DNA of 64,000 nucleotides from Apoderus coryli (Eukaryota > Arthropoda > Insecta > Coleoptera > Attelabidae). The notes under the pieces are model-generated. The model searched no databases, had not been told where the DNA came from, and saw nothing but the letters and a program-made list of their open reading frames with translations. Position numbers and translations under genes: made by a program. Positions 34,451-48,795 of the stretch are shown one piece after another (the first letter of the stretch is position 1; every line of letters starts with the position of its first letter). Location of the stretch: positions 743,270 to 807,269 of the forward strand of contig OU452203.1 in NCBI GenBank assembly GCA_911728435.2, in the 5' to 3' direction.

Positions 34451-37329
34451 TAATATATAATAACGAGCGACAGTCCGTCTCTGTCTAAAAGTGGAAAAAA
34501 AAGACCCAATTTAAAGCCACTAAGGCTACAGTTTCGCCGAAGGCGAAACTGCAGCGCTGTCCAATATAGGAAATTTCCTTTTTGCAGAATAGCATAGGCT
34601 ATATATCAAAGCTGATTCAATGCATTAAAATTATGTATTTTAATCATTCATTTACCTCTGCAGAAACGATATTTTAGCGTGACAAGGAGGTGAATACGAT
34701 TTTCTACGAGGAAATTCAAGAAAACAACAACACGAAACTGCAAAAAATGCTACTACTAAATCAATAAATTTACCTTATTGTAACATCCACAAATACAATA
34801 AAAGCATTTTGATTTATACTAGGCACTGTTCTAAATACGGGAGTGCACTTTTACGGTATGATACGGCCCTTTATTACATTTTTAATTGTAAACTAAAAAT
34901 GTTGGAAAATCTCCGAGACTTTGTACATCAATAACCTAGAAAAATTGCGAAAATCGCGGTTGCCACACTTTATTTGAACACTTTCATCATACACATATTC
35001 CTCATAGTTTCACGCAATATATTTACACATGGAATATGATTAGATACTTAATTTTCCAACAAATTTAATTTACGCAACTCCCACAATAATATAACAAATA
35101 TTAAAACATTATTTTATGTAAAAAAACTAATAATTTATACTTATTTTTATTTTACTGCTATTCACATGAACTAAATCTGGCAGAGTAGTAAAATTTATTC
35201 CCACCAGAAAGGTTACAATTTCAATTAATAATGCAAAAAAGTTCAATGACCCGTGAAGTGGGAGGAGTTGAGTATGTGCAGACGGGCTACAACCCAAACC
35301 AATCAATGACCTTTATTTAATATCTTATGCTTATGCAACCTCCAACACATCATTATGGTATTTACGGTTGCATAACCTCAGCGATAGGTGACTTTATTTT
35401 CTTTAAAAGAGAAATTTTTAGCATAGGTTTTAAATTTATATAAAGGGTGAATCAAAAATTTATTTCCTATCGTCAAAAAAGCAATATTTTGAATAATTGT
35501 TTGATTTCTATAGATTTCAAATCAAGATTTTTTTAAAAGTTAAACTATAAGCTCAAATTTATATACGGGGTGAACCAAAAATGTATTTCTTTATTTTGTT
35601 ATGGTCAAAAAAGTTATATTTTGAATAATATTTTGATTTCTTTAGATTTGAAATTAAGTTTTCTGTGAAAGTTAAACTATAAGCTCAAATTTATATACAG
35701 GGTGAATCAAAAATGTATTTCTTTATTTTGTTAAGGTGAAATAGTATTGTTTTGAATAACTTTTTGATTTCTTTAGATTTCAAATCAAGATTTTTTGAAA
35801 GTTAAACTATAAGCTCAAATTTATATACAGGGTGAATCAAAAATGTATTTCTTTATTTTGTTAAGGTGAAATAGTATTGTTTTGAATAACTTTTTGATTT
35901 CTTTAGATTTCAAATCAAGATTTTTTTAAAAGTTAAACTATAAGCTCAAATTTATATACGGGGTGAACCAAAAATGTATTTCTTTATTTTGTTATGGTCA
36001 AAAAAGTTATATTTTGAATAATATTTTGATTTCTTTAGATTTGAAATTAAGTTTTCTGTGACAGTTAAACTATAAGCTCAAATTTATATACAGGGTGAAT
36101 CAAAAATGTATTTCTTTATTTTGTTAAGGTGAAATAGTATTGTTTTGAATAACTTTTTGATTTCTTTAGATTTCAAATCAAGATTTTTTGAAAGTTAAAC
36201 TATAAGCTCAAATTTATATACAGGGTGAATCAAAAATGTATTTCTTTATTTTGTTAAGGTGAAATAGTATTGTTTTGAATAACTTTTTGATTTCTTTAGA
36301 TTTCAAATCAAGATTTTTTTAAAAGTTAAACTATAAGCTCAAATTTATATACGGGGTGAACCAAAAATGTATTTCTTTATTTTGTTATGGTCAAAAAAGT
36401 TATATTTTGAATAATATTTTGATTTCTTTAGATTTGAAATTAAGTTTTCTGTGAAAGTTAAACTATAAGCTCAAATTTATATACAGGGTGAATCAAAAAT
36501 GTATTTCTTTATTTTGTTAAGGTGAAATAGTATTGTTTTGAATAACTTTTTGATTTCTTTAGATTTCAAATCAAGATTTTTTTAAAAGTTAAACTATAAG
36601 CTCAAATTTATATACAGGGTGAATCAAAAATGTATTTCTTTATTTTGTTAGGGTGAAATATTTTGAATAACTTTTTGATTTCTTTAGATTTCAAATCAAG
36701 ATTTTTTGAAAGTTAAACTATAAGCTCAAATTTATATACAGGGTGAATCAAAAATGTATTTCTTTATTTTGTTAAGGTGAAATATTTTGAATAACTTTTT
36801 GATTTCTTTAGATTTCAAATCAAGATTTTTTGAAAGTTAAACTATAAGCTCAAATTTATATACAGGGTGAATCAAAAATGTATTTCTTTATTTTGTTAAG
36901 GTGAAATAGTAATATTTTGAATAATTTTTTGATTTCTTTGGGTTTCAATTCAAGATTTCTTTGAAAGTTAAACTATATGCTCCTAGAGGTTTTCTACGGG
37001 GTAACTCAAAAATGTTTCTATTTATTTTCAATAATAGATAGAAACATTTTCAGATTTTCAGCTCTGGCAATACTTTTTTTTAATTAATTTTTGAATTATT
37101 TTTTTTTTAAATTTTTTTTTTTTTAATTTTTTTTTTTTGAAATTTTTTTTTTTGAAATTTTTTTTTTTGAAATTTTTTTTTTTTAATTTTTTTTTAATAA
37201 TAGAAACATTTTTTTCCTTGAAATTTTTTTTTTTGATTTTTTTTTTCATTTTTTTTGCCACCCTCAATGACTTTTTTTATAGATAAAACTACCACACAAC
37301 GACTGGGAAATCCCGAAGGGATTTCTTGT
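34451..37329 (+). mobile_element. HINE-like element copy 5 (complete)
   Basis: It has all parts: left block with the CAGTTTCGCC hairpin (about 34529-34551), the leader block (about 35214-35435), minisatellite (about 35437-36960), T-rich tract and 3' hairpin ending at 37329. The next copy begins immediately. At 2.9 kb it is the shortest complete copy. No gene is inside. Confidence 0.65.
35437..36960 (+). repeat. Minisatellite array 3 with trimer higher-order repeat
   Basis: A distinct monomer (GTTATGGTCAAAAAAG, GAAATTAAGTTTTCTGTG) appears at about 35570, 35960 and 36350, each followed by two ordinary monomers. This makes a three-monomer unit of about 390 bp repeated nearly three times before ordinary monomers resume. 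Confidence 0.85.
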
Positions 37330-40300
37330 ATATATACTAACGAGCGTACAGTCCGTCCCTGTCTAAAAGTGGAAAAAAAAGACCCAATTTAAAGCCACTA
37401 AGGCTCCAGTTTCGCCGAAGGCGAAACTGCAGCGCTGTCCAATATAGAAAATTTCCTTTTTGCAGAATAGCATAGGCTATATATCAAAGCTGATTCAATG
37501 CATTAAAATTATGTATTTTAATCATTCATTTACCTCTGCTGAAACGATATTTTAGCGTGACAAGGAGGTGAATACGATTTTCTACGAGGAAATTCAAGAA
37601 AACAACAGCACAAAACTGCAAAAAATGCTACTACTAAATCAATAAATTTACCTTATTGTAACATCCACAAATACAATAAAAGCATTTTGATTTATACTAG
37701 GCACTGTTCTAAATACGGGAGTGCACTTTTACGGTATGATACGGCCCTTTATTACATTTTTAATTGTAAACTAAAAATGTTGCAAAATCTCCGAGACTTT
37801 GTACATCAATAACCTAGAAAAATTGCGAAAATCGCGGTTGCCACACTTTATTTGAACACTTTCATCATAAACATATTCCTCATAGTTTCACGCAATATAT
37901 TTACACATGGAATATGATTAGATACTTAATTTTCCAACAAATTTAATTTACGCAACTCCCACAATAATATAACAAATATTAAAACATTATTTTATGTAAA
38001 AAAACTAATAATTTATACTTATTTTTATTTTACTGCTATTCACATAAACTAAATCTGGCAGAGTAGTAAAATTTATTCCCACCAGAAAGGTTACAATTTC
38101 AATTAATAATGCAAAAAAGTTCAATGACCCGTGAAGTGGGAGGAGTTGAGTATGTGCAGACGGGCTACAATTTCAATAATTACAACCAATCAATGACCTT
38201 TATTTAATATCTTATGCTTATGCAACCTCCAACACATCATTATGGTATTTACGGTTGCATAACCTCAGCGATAGGTGACTTTATTTTCTTTAAAAGAGAA
38301 ATTTTTAGCATAGGTTTTAAATTTATATACAGGGTGAATCAAAAATTTATTTCCTATCGTCAAAAAAGCAATATTTTGAATAATTGTTTGATTTCTTTAG
38401 ATTTCAAATCAAGATTTTTTTTTAAAAGTTAAACTATAAGCTCAAATTTATATACAGGGTGAATCAAAAATGTATTTCTTTATTTTGTTAAGGTGAAATA
38501 TTTTGAATAATTTTTTGATTTCTTTAGATTTCAAATCAAGATTTTTTTAAAAGTTAAACTATAAGCTCAAATTTATATACAGGGTGAATCAAAAATGTAT
38601 TTCTTTATTTTGTTAAGGTGAAATAGTATTGTTTTGAATAACTTTTTGATTTCTTTAGATTTCAAATCAAGATTTTTTGAAAGTTAAACTATAAGCTCAA
38701 ATTTATATACAGGGTGAATCAAAAATGTATTTCTTTATTTTGTTAAGGCGAAATAGTAATACTTGGAATAATTTTTTGATATCTTTAGATTTCAAATCAA
38801 GATTTTTTGAAAGTTAAACTATAAGCTCAAATTTATATACAGGGTGAATCAAAAATGTATTTCTTTATTTTGTTAAGGCGAAATAGTAATATTTGGAATA
38901 ATTTTTTGATATCTTTAGATTTCAAATCAAGATTTTTTGAAAGTTAAACTATAAGCTCAAATTTATATACAGGGTGAATCAAAAATGTATTTCTTTATTT
39001 TGTTAAGGTGAAATATTTTGAATAACTTTTTGATTTCTTTAGATTTCAAATCAAGATTTTTTGAAAGTTAAACTACAAGCTCAAATTTATATACAGGGTG
39101 AATCAAAAATGTATTTCTTTATTTTGTTAAGCTGAAATATTTTGAATAACTTTTTGATTTCTTTAGATTTCAAATCAAGATTTTTTGAAAGTTAAACTAC
39201 AAGCTCAAATTTATATACAGGGTGAATCAAAAATGTATTTCTTTATTTTGTTAAGGCGAAATAGTAATATTTGGAATAATTTTTTGATATCTTTAGATTT
39301 CAAATCAAGATTTTTTGAAAGTTAAACTATAAGCTCAAATTTATATACAGGGTGAATCAAAAATGTATTTCTTTATTTTGTTAAGGTGAAATATTTTGAA
39401 TAACTTTTTGATTTCTTTAGATTTCAAATCAAGATTTTTTGAAAGTTAAACTACAAGCTCAAATTTATATACAGGGTGAATCAAAAATGTATTTCTTTAT
39501 TTTGTTAAGCTGAAATATTTTGAATAATTGTTTGATTTCTTTAGATTTCAAATCAAGATTTTTTTTTAAAAGTTAAACTATAAACTCAAATTTATATACA
39601 GGGTGAATCAAAAATGTATTTCTTTATTTTGTTAAGGTGAAATATTTTGAATAATTTTTTGATTTCTTTAGATTTCAAATCAAGATTTTTTTAAAAGTTA
39701 AACTATAAGCTCAAATTTATATACAGGGTGAATCAAAAATGTATTTCTTTATTTTGTTAAGGTGAAATAGTATTGTTTTGAATAACTTTTTGATTTCTTT
39801 AGATTTCAAATCAAGATTTTTTGAAAGTTAAACTATAAGCTCAAATTTATATACAGGGTGAATCAAAAATGTATTTCTTTATTTTGTTAAGGCGAAATAG
39901 TAATATTTGGAATAATTTTTTGATATCTTTAGATTTCAAATCAAGATTTTTTTAAAAGTTAAACTATAAGCTCAAATTTATATACAGGGTGAATCAAAAA
40001 TGTATTTCTTTATTTTGTTAAGGCGAAATAGTAATACTTGGAATAATTTTTTGATATCTTTAGATTTCAAATCAAGATTTTTTGAAAGTTAAACTATAAG
40101 CTCAAATTTATATACAGGGTGAATCAAAAATGTATTTCTTTATTTTGTTAAGGCGAAATAGTAATATTTGGAATAATTTTTTGATATCTTTAGATTTCAA
40201 ATCAAGATTTTTTGAAAGTTAAACTATAAGCTCAAATTTATATACAGGGTGAATCAAAAATGTATTTCTTTATTTTGTTAAGGTGAAATATTTTGAATAA

Positions 40301-41467
40301 CTTTTTGATTTCTTTAGATTTCAAATCAAGATTTTTTGAAAGTTAAACTACAAGCTCAAATTTATATACAGGGTGAATCAAAAATGTATTTCTTTATTTT
40401 GTTAAGCTGAAATATTTTGAATAACTTTTTGATTTCTTTAGATTTCAAATCAAGATTTTTTGAAAGTTAAACTACAAGCTCAAATTTATATACAGGGTGA
40501 ATCAAAAATGTATTTCTTTATTTTGTTAAGCTGAAATATTTTGAATAACTTTTTGATTTCTTTAGATTTCAAATCAAGATTTTTTGAAAGTTAAACTATA
40601 AGCTCAAATTTAAATACAGGGTGAATCAAAAATGTATTTCTTTATTTTGTTAAGCTGAAATAGTATTGTTTTGAATAACTTTTTGATTTCTTTAGATTTC
40701 AAATCAACATTTTTTTAAAAGTTAAACTATAAGCTCAAATTTATATACAGGGTGAATCAAAAATGTATTTCTTTATTTTGTTAAGGCGAAATAGTAATAC
40801 TTGGAATAATTTTTTGATATCTTTAGATTTCAAATCAAGATTTTTTGAAAGTTAAACTATAAGCTCAAATTTATATACAGGGTGAATCAAAAATGTATTT
40901 CTTTATTTTGTTAAGGTGAAATAGTATTGTTTTGAATAACTTTTTGATTTCTTTAGATTTCAAATCAAGATATATATATATATATATGAAAGTTAAACTA
41001 TAAGCTCAAATTTATATACAGGGTGAATCAAAAATGTATTTCTTTATTTTGTTAAGGTGAAATAGTAATATTTTGAATAATTTTTTGATTTCTTTGGGTT
41101 TCAATTCAAGATTTCTTTGAAAGTTAAACTATATGCTCCTAGAGGTTTTCTACGGGGTAACTCAAAAATGTTTCTATTTATTTTCAATAATAGATAGAAA
41201 CATTTTCAGATTTTCAGCTCTGGCAATACTTTTTTTTAATTAATTTTTGAATTATTTTTTTTTAAAATTTTTTTTTTTAAATTTTTTTTTTTTGAAATTT
41301 TTTTTTTTGAAATTTTTTTTTTGAAATTTTTTTTTTTTAATTTTTTTTTAATAATAGAAACATTTTTTTCCTTGAAATTTTTTTTTTTTTGATTTTTTTT
41401 TTGATTTTTTTTGCCACCCTCAATGACTTGTTTTATAGATAAAACTACCACACAACGACTGGGAAAT
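37330..41467 (+). mobile_element. HINE-like element copy 6 (tail broken in the hairpin)
   Basis: Left block, leader and a long minisatellite (about 38320-41130) are followed by the T-rich tract and a tail that stops at GGGAAAT (41461-41467), inside the left arm of the terminal hairpin. An inverted 228-bp segment follows. The left hairpin is at about 37411-37433. Confidence 0.6.
38320..41130 (+). repeat. Minisatellite array 4 with ~1.15-kb higher-order duplication
   Basis: The monomer series starting with the longer TTTTTTTTTAAAAG variant at about 38413 recurs from about 39558 in nearly the same order, including the CTTGGAATAAT and CTACAAGCTC variants. One late monomer carries a (TA)n insertion at about 40969-40987. 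Confidence 0.8.
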
Positions 41468-41695
41468 GTTACAATAAGGTAAATTTATTGATTTAGTAGT
41501 AGCATTTTTTGCAGTTTTGTGCTGTTGTTTTCTTGAATTTCCTCGTAGAAAATCGTATTCACCTCCTTGTCACGCTAAAATATCGTTTCAGCAGAGGTAA
41601 ATGAATGATTAAAATACATAATTTTAATGCATTGAATCAGCTTTGATATATAGCCTATGCTATTCTGCAAAAAGGAAATTTTCTATATTGGACAG
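41468..41695 (-). repeat. 228-bp inverted left-block segment
   Basis: This is the exact-length reverse complement of 37435-37662, from CTGTCC of the left block to ATTGTAAC. It replaces the missing half of the terminal hairpin on one side and joins the minisatellite at GACAG/TGAATC on the other, where the monomer normally reads ACAGGGTGAATC. Confidence 0.85.
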
Positions 41696-44600
41696 TGAAT
41701 CAAAAATGTATTTCTTTATTTTGTTAAGGTGAAATATTTTGAATAATTTTTTGATTTCTTTAGATTTCAAATCAAGATTTTTTTAAAAGTTAAACTATAA
41801 GCTCAAATTTATATACAGGGTGAATCAAAAATGTATTTCTTTATTTTGTTAAAGTGAAATATTTTGAATAATTTTTTGATTTCTTTAGATTTCAAATCAA
41901 GATTTTTTTAAAAGTTAAACTATAAGCTCAAATTTATATACAGGGTGAATCAAAAATGTATTTCTTTATTTTGTTAAAGTGAAATATTTTGAATAATTTT
42001 TTGATTTCTTTAAATTTCAAATCAAGATTTTTTTAAAAGTTAAACTATAAGCTCAAATTTATATACAGGGTGAATCAAAAATGTATTTCTTTATTTTGTT
42101 AAGGTGAAATATTTTGAATAATTTTTTGATTTCTTTAGATTTCAAATCAAGATTTTTTGAAAGTTAAACTATAAGCTCAAATTTATATACAGGGTGAATC
42201 AAAAATGTATTTCTTTATTTTGTTAAAGTGAAATATTTTGAATAATTGTTTGATTTCTTTAGATTTCAAATCAAGATTTTTTTAAAAGTTAAACTATAAG
42301 CTCAAATTTATATACAGGGTGAATCAAAAATGTATTTCTTTATTTTGTTAAAGTGAAATATTTTGAATAATTTTTTGATTTCTTTAGATTTCAAATCAAG
42401 ATTTTTTTAAAAGTTAAACTATAAGCTCAAATTTATATACAGGGTGAATCAAAAATGTATTTCTTTATTTTGTTAAAATGAAATATTTTGAATAATTTTT
42501 TGATTTCTTTAGATTTCAAATCAAGATTTTTTTAAAAGTTAAACTATAAGCTCAAATTTATATACAGGGTGAATCAAAAATGTATTTCTTTATTTTGTTA
42601 AAGTGAAATATTTTGAATAATTTTTTGATTTCTTTAGATTTCAAATCAAGATTTTTTTAAAAGTTAAACTATAAGCTCAAATTTATATACAGGGTGAATC
42701 AAAAATGTATTTCTTTATTTTGTTAAGGTGAAATATTTTTAATAATTTTTTGATTTCTTTAGATTTCAAATCAAGATTTTTTTAAAAGTTAAACTATAAG
42801 CTCAAATTTATATACAGGGTGAATCAAAAATGTATTTCTTTATTTTGTTAAGGTGAAATAGTATTGTTTTGAATAACTTTTTGATTTCTTTAGATTTCAA
42901 ATCAAGATTTTTTGAAAGTTAAACTATAAGCTCAAATTTATATACAGGGTGAATCAAAAATGTATTTCTTTATTTTGTTAAGGTGAAATATTTTGAATAA
43001 CTTATTGATTTCTTCAGATTTTAAATCAAGATTTTTTGAAAGTTAAACTATAAGCTCAAATTTATATACAGGGTGAATCAAAAATGTATTGCTTTATTTT
43101 GTTAAGGTGAAATAGTATTGTTTTGAATAACTTTTTGATTTCTTTAGATTTCAAATCAAGATTTTTTTAAAAGTTAAACTATAAGCTCAAATTTATATAC
43201 AGGGTGAATCAAAAATGTATTTCTTTATTTTGTTAAGGCGAAATAGTAATATTTGGAATAATTTTTTGATATCTTTAGATTTCAAATCAAGATTTTTTGA
43301 AAGTTAAACTATAAGCTCAAATTTATATACAGGGTGAATCAAAAATGTATTTCTTTATTTTGTTAAGGTGAAATATTTTGAATAATTTTTTGATTTCTTT
43401 AGATTTCAAATCAAGATTTTTTTAAAAGTTAAACTATAAGCTCAAATTTATATACAGGGTGAATCAAAAATGTATTTCTTTATTTTGTTAAGGTGAAATA
43501 TTTTGAATAACTTTTTGATTTCTTTAGATTTCAAATCAAGATTTTTTGAAAGTTAAACTATAAGCTCAAATTTATATACAGGGTGAATCAAAAATGTATT
43601 TCTTTATTTTGTTAAGGTGAAATAGTATTGTTTTGAATAACTTTTTGATTTCTTTAGATTTCAAATCAAGATTTTTTTAAAAGTTAAACTATAAGCTCAA
43701 ATTTATATACAGGGTGAATCAAAAATGTATTTCTTTATTTTGTTAAGCTGAAATAGTATTGTTTTGAATAACTTTTTGATTTCTTTAGATTTCAAATCAA
43801 GATTTTTTTAAAAGTTAAACTATAAGCTCAAATTTATATACAGGGTGAATCAAAAATGTATTTCTTTATTTTGTTAAGCTGAAATAGTATTGTTTTGAAT
43901 AACTTTTTGATTTCTTTAGATTTCAAATCAAGATTTTTTTAAAAGTTAAACTATAAGCTCAAATTTATATACAGGGTGAATCAAAAATGTATTTCTTTAT
44001 TTTGTTAAGGTGAAATAGTATTGTTTTGAATAACTTTTTGATTTCTTTAGATTTCAAATCAAGATTTTTTGAAAGTTAAACTATAAGCTCAAATTTATAT
44101 ACAGGGTGAATCAAAAATGTATTTCTTTATTTTGTTAAGCTGAAATAGTATTGTTTTGAATAACTTTTTGATTTCTTTAGATTTTAAATCAAGATTTTTT
44201 TAAAAGTTAAACTATAAGCTTAAATTTATATACAGGGTGAATCAAAAATGTATTTCTTTATTTTGTTAAGGCGAAATAGTAATACTTGGAATAATTTTTT
44301 GATATCTTTAGATTTCAAATCAAGATTTTTTGAAAGTTAAACTATAAGCTCAAATTTATATACAGGGTGAATCAAAAATGTATTTCTTTATTTTGTTAAG
44401 GTGAAATAGTATTGTTTTGAATAACTTTTTGATTTCTTTAGATTTCAAATCAAGATTTTTTTAAAAGTAAAACTATAAGCTCAAATTTATATACAGGGTG
44501 AATCAAAAATGTATTTCTTTATTTTGTTTAGGTGAAATAGTAATATTTTGAATAACTTTTTGATTTCTTTAGATTTAAAATCAAGATTTTTTGAAAGTTA

Positions 44601-45585
44601 AACTATAAGCTCAAATTTATATACAGGGTGAATCAAAAATGTATTTCTTTATTTTGTTAAGGTGAAATATTTTGAATAATTTTTTGATTTCTTTAGATTT
44701 CAAATCAAGATTTTTTGAAAGTTAAACTATAAGCTCAAATTTATATACAGGGTGAATCAAAAATGTATTTCTTTATTTTGTTAAGGTGAAATATTTTGAA
44801 TAACTTTTTGATTTCTTTAGATTTCAAATCAAGATTTTTTGAAAGTTAAACTATAAGCTCAAATTTATATACAGGGTGAATCAAAAATGTATTTCTTTAT
44901 TTTGTTAAGGTGAAATATTTTGAATAACTTTTTGATTTCTTTAGATTTCAAATCAAGATTTTTTGAAAGTTAAACTATAAGCTCAAATTTATATACAGGG
45001 TGAATCAAAAATGTATTTCTTTATTTTGTTAAGGTGAAATATTTTGAATAACTTTTTGATTTCTTTAGATTTCAAATCAAGATTTTTTGAAAGTTAAACT
45101 ATAAACTCAAATTTATATACAGGGTGAATCAAAAATGTATTTCTTTATTTTGTTAAGGTGAAATAGTATTGTTTTGAATAACTTTTTGATTTCTTTGGGT
45201 TTCAATTCAAGATTTCTTTGAAAGTTAAACTATATGCTCCTAGAGGTTTTCTACGGGGTAACTCAAAAATGTTTCTATTTATTTTCAATAATAGATAGAA
45301 ACATTTTCAGATTTTCAGCTCTGGCAATACTTTTTTTTAATTAATTTTTGAATTATTTTTTTTTTTTATTTTTTTTTTTTAATTTTTTTTTTTTAAAATT
45401 TTTTTTTTTGAAATTTTTTTTTTAAATTTTTTTTTTTTAATTTTTTTTTAATAATAGAAACATTTTTTTCCTTGAAATTTTTTTTTTTTGATTTTTTTTT
45501 TGATTTTTTTTTGCCACCCTCAATGACTTTTTTTATAGATAAAACTACCACACAACGACTGGGAAATCCCGAAGGGATTTCTTGT
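41696..45585 (+). mobile_element. HINE-like element copy 7 (left block missing)
   Basis: It starts within a minisatellite monomer, has about 29 monomers (to about 45235), then the diverged last monomer, T-rich tract and hairpin ending at 45585. The left and leader blocks are absent apart from the inverted fragment next to it. The first stretch is dominated by the short monomer with TTAAAGTGAAATATTTTG, a local homogenisation. Confidence 0.6.
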
Positions 45586-45666
45586 TACATATAATAACGA
45601 GCGTACAGTCCGTCTTTGTCGAAAATGAGGAAAAAAAGCACAAAGTTGTGTGCGAATAAACGCAAA

Positions 45667-45685
45667 GGAACGCCGGAGGCGTTCC
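45667..45685 (+). other. Covarying 5'-subterminal hairpin
   Basis: GGAACGCC pairs with GGCGTTCC around GGA. The other copies have GTTTCGCC with GGCGAAAC around GAA at the same place. Three of the eight stem pairs differ, with both sides changed. Confidence 0.75.
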
Positions 45686-46616
45686 AACAGTGTTTCCTAT
45701 ATGGCAACTTTATTTTTTGCATCACCCGATAGGCTATATATCAAAGCTGATTCAATGCATTAAAATTATTAATTTAATCATTTATTTACCTCTTCACAAA
45801 CGTAATTAAAGTGCGAGAAGGAGGTGAATAACTTTTTCTACGAGGAAATTCAAGAAAACAACAGTACAAAACTGCAAAAAATGCTACTACTAAATCAATA
45901 AATTTACCTTTTTTCAACATCCACACATACAATGAAAGCATTTTGATTTATACTAGGCACTGTTCTAAACACGGGAGTGCACTTTTACGGTATGATACGG
46001 CCCTTTATTACATTTTTAATTGTAAACTAAAAATGTTGGAAATTCTTCGACACTTTGTACATCAATAACCTAGAAAAAATGCGAAAATCGCGGTTGCCAC
46101 ACTTTATTTGAACACTTTCATCATAAACATATTCCTCATAGTTTCACGCAATATATTTACACATGGAATATGATTAGATACTTAATTTTCCAACAAATTT
46201 AATTTACGCAACTCCCACAATAATATAACAAATATTAAAACATTATTTTATGTAAAAAAACTAATAATTTATACTTATTTTTATTTTACTGCTATTCACA
46301 TGAACTAAATCTGGCAGAGTAGTAAAATTTATTCCCACCAGAAAGGTTACAATTTCAATTAATAATGCAAAAAAGTGCAATGACCCGTGAAGTGGGAGGA
46401 GTTGAGTATGTGCAGACGGGCTACAACCCAAACCAATCAATGACCTTTATTTAATATCTTATGCTTATGCAACCTCCAACACATCATTATGGTATTTACG
46501 GTTGCATAACCTCATCTATGGAATAAGACACTTTTCGATGCTCTTTAATTTTGTCTAAAGTAGATTGCAATCGAAAAACTTTTAAATCTTTAGAAATTTT
46601 TAACGTACACATTAAA

Positions 46617-48795
46617 TTTATATACAGGGTGAATCAAAAATGTATTTCTTTATTTTGTTAAGGTGAAATAGTAATATTTGGAATAATTTTTTGATATCTT
46701 TAGATTTCAAATCAAGATTTTTTGAAAGTTAAACTATAAGCTCAAATTTATATACAGGGTGAATCAAAAATGTATTTCTTTATTTTGTTAAGGTGAAATA
46801 GTATTGTTTTGAATAACTTTTTGATTTCTTTAGATTTCAAATCAAGATTTTTTGAAAGTTAAACTATAAGCTCAAATTTATATACAGGGTGAATCAAAAA
46901 TGTATTTCTTTATTTTGTTAAGGTGAAATAGTATTGTTTTGAATAACTTTTTGATTTCTTTAGATTTCAAATCAAGATTTTTTGAAAGTTAAACTATAAG
47001 CTCAAATTTATATACAGGGTGAATCAAAAATGTATTTCTTTATTTTGTTAAGGCGAAATAGTAATATTTGGAATAATTTTTTGATATCTTTAGATCTTAA
47101 ATCAAGATTTTTTGAAAGTTAAACTATAAGCTCAAATTTATATACAGGGTGAATCAAAAATGTATTTCTTTATTTTGTTAAGGTGAAATAGTATTGTTTT
47201 GAATAACTTTTTGATTTCTTTAGATTTCAAATCAAGATTTTTTGAAAGTTAAACTATAAGCTCAAATTTATATACAGGGTGAATCAAAAATGTATTTCTT
47301 TATTTTGTTAAGGCGAAATAGTAATATTTGGAATAATTTTTTGATATCTTTAGATTTCAAATCAAGATTTTTTGAAAGTTAAACTATAAGCTCAAATTTA
47401 TATACAGGGTGAATCAAAAATGTATTTCTTTATTTTGTTAAGGTGAAATAGTATTGTTTTGAATATCTTTTTGATTTCTTTAGATTTCAAATCAAGATTT
47501 TTTGAAAGTTAAACTATAAGCTCAAATTTATATACAGGGTGAATCAAAAATGTATTTCTTTATTTTGTTAAGGTGAAATATTTTGAATAATTTTTTGATT
47601 TCTTTAGATTTCAAATCAAGATTTTTTTAAAAGTTAAACTATAAGCTCAAATTTATATACAGGGTGAATCAAAAATGTATTTCTTTATTTTGTTAAGGTG
47701 AAATAGTATTGTTTTGAATAACTTTTTGATTTCTTTAGATTTCAAATCAAGATTTTTTGAAAGTTAAACTATAAGCTCAAATTTATATACAGGGTGAATC
47801 AAAAATGTATTTCTTTATTTTGTTAAGGCGAAATAGTAATATTTGGAATAATTTTTTGATATCTTTAGATTTCAAATCAAGATTTTTTGAAAGTTAAACT
47901 ATAAGCTCAAATTTATATACAGGGTGAATCAAAAATGTATTTCTTTATTTTGTTAAGGTGAAATAGTATTGTTTTGAATAACTTTTTGATTTCTTTAGAT
48001 TTCAAATCAAGATTTTTTGAAAGTTAAACTATAAGCTCAAATTTATATACAGGGTGAATCAAAAATGTATTTCTTTATTTTGTTAAGGCGAAATAGTAAT
48101 ATTTTGAATAATTTTTTGATATCTTTAGATTTCAAATCAAGATTTTTTGAAAGTTAAACTATAAGCTCAAATTTATATACAGGGTGAATCAAAAATGTAT
48201 TTCTTTATTTTGTTAAGGTGAAATAGTATTGTTTTGAATATCTTTTTGATTTCTTTAGATTTCAAATCAAGATTTTTTGAAAGTTAAACTATAAGCTCAA
48301 ATTTATATACAGGGTGAATCAAAAATGTATTTCTTTATTTTGTTAAGGTGAAATATTTTGAATAATTTTTTGATTTCTTTAGATTTCAAATCAAGATTTT
48401 TTTAAAAGTTAAACTATAAGCTCAAATTTATATACAGGGTGAATCAAAAATGTATTTCTTTATTTTGTTAAGGTGAAATAGTATTGTTTTGAATAACTTT
48501 TTGATTTCTTTAGATTTCAAATCAAGATTTTTTGAAAGTTAAACTATAAGCTCAAATTTATATACAGGGTGAATCAAAAATGTATTTCTTTATTTTGTTA
48601 AGGTGAAATATTTTGAATAACTTTTTGATTTCTTTAGATTTCAAATCAAGATTTTTTGAAAGTTAAACTATAAGCTCAAATTTATATACAGGGTGAATCA
48701 AAAATGTATTTCTTTATTTTGTTAAGGTGAAATAGTAATATTTTGAATAATTTTTTGATTTCTTTGGGTTTCAATTCAAGATTTCTTTGAAAGTT
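46617..48795 (+). repeat. Minisatellite array 6 with ~775-bp higher-order repeat
   Basis: Monomers are mostly exactly 130 bp. A marker monomer with GAATATCTTTTTG at about 47462 recurs at about 48237, each followed by the short monomer and then the same series, giving a six-monomer unit of about 775 bp. Confidence 0.8.

Noticed and set aside
37058..37267. Lysine-rich minus-strand frames (also 41236-41451)
   Set aside because: Translation of the reverse complement of the T-rich GAAA tract; low complexity and length vary by slippage.
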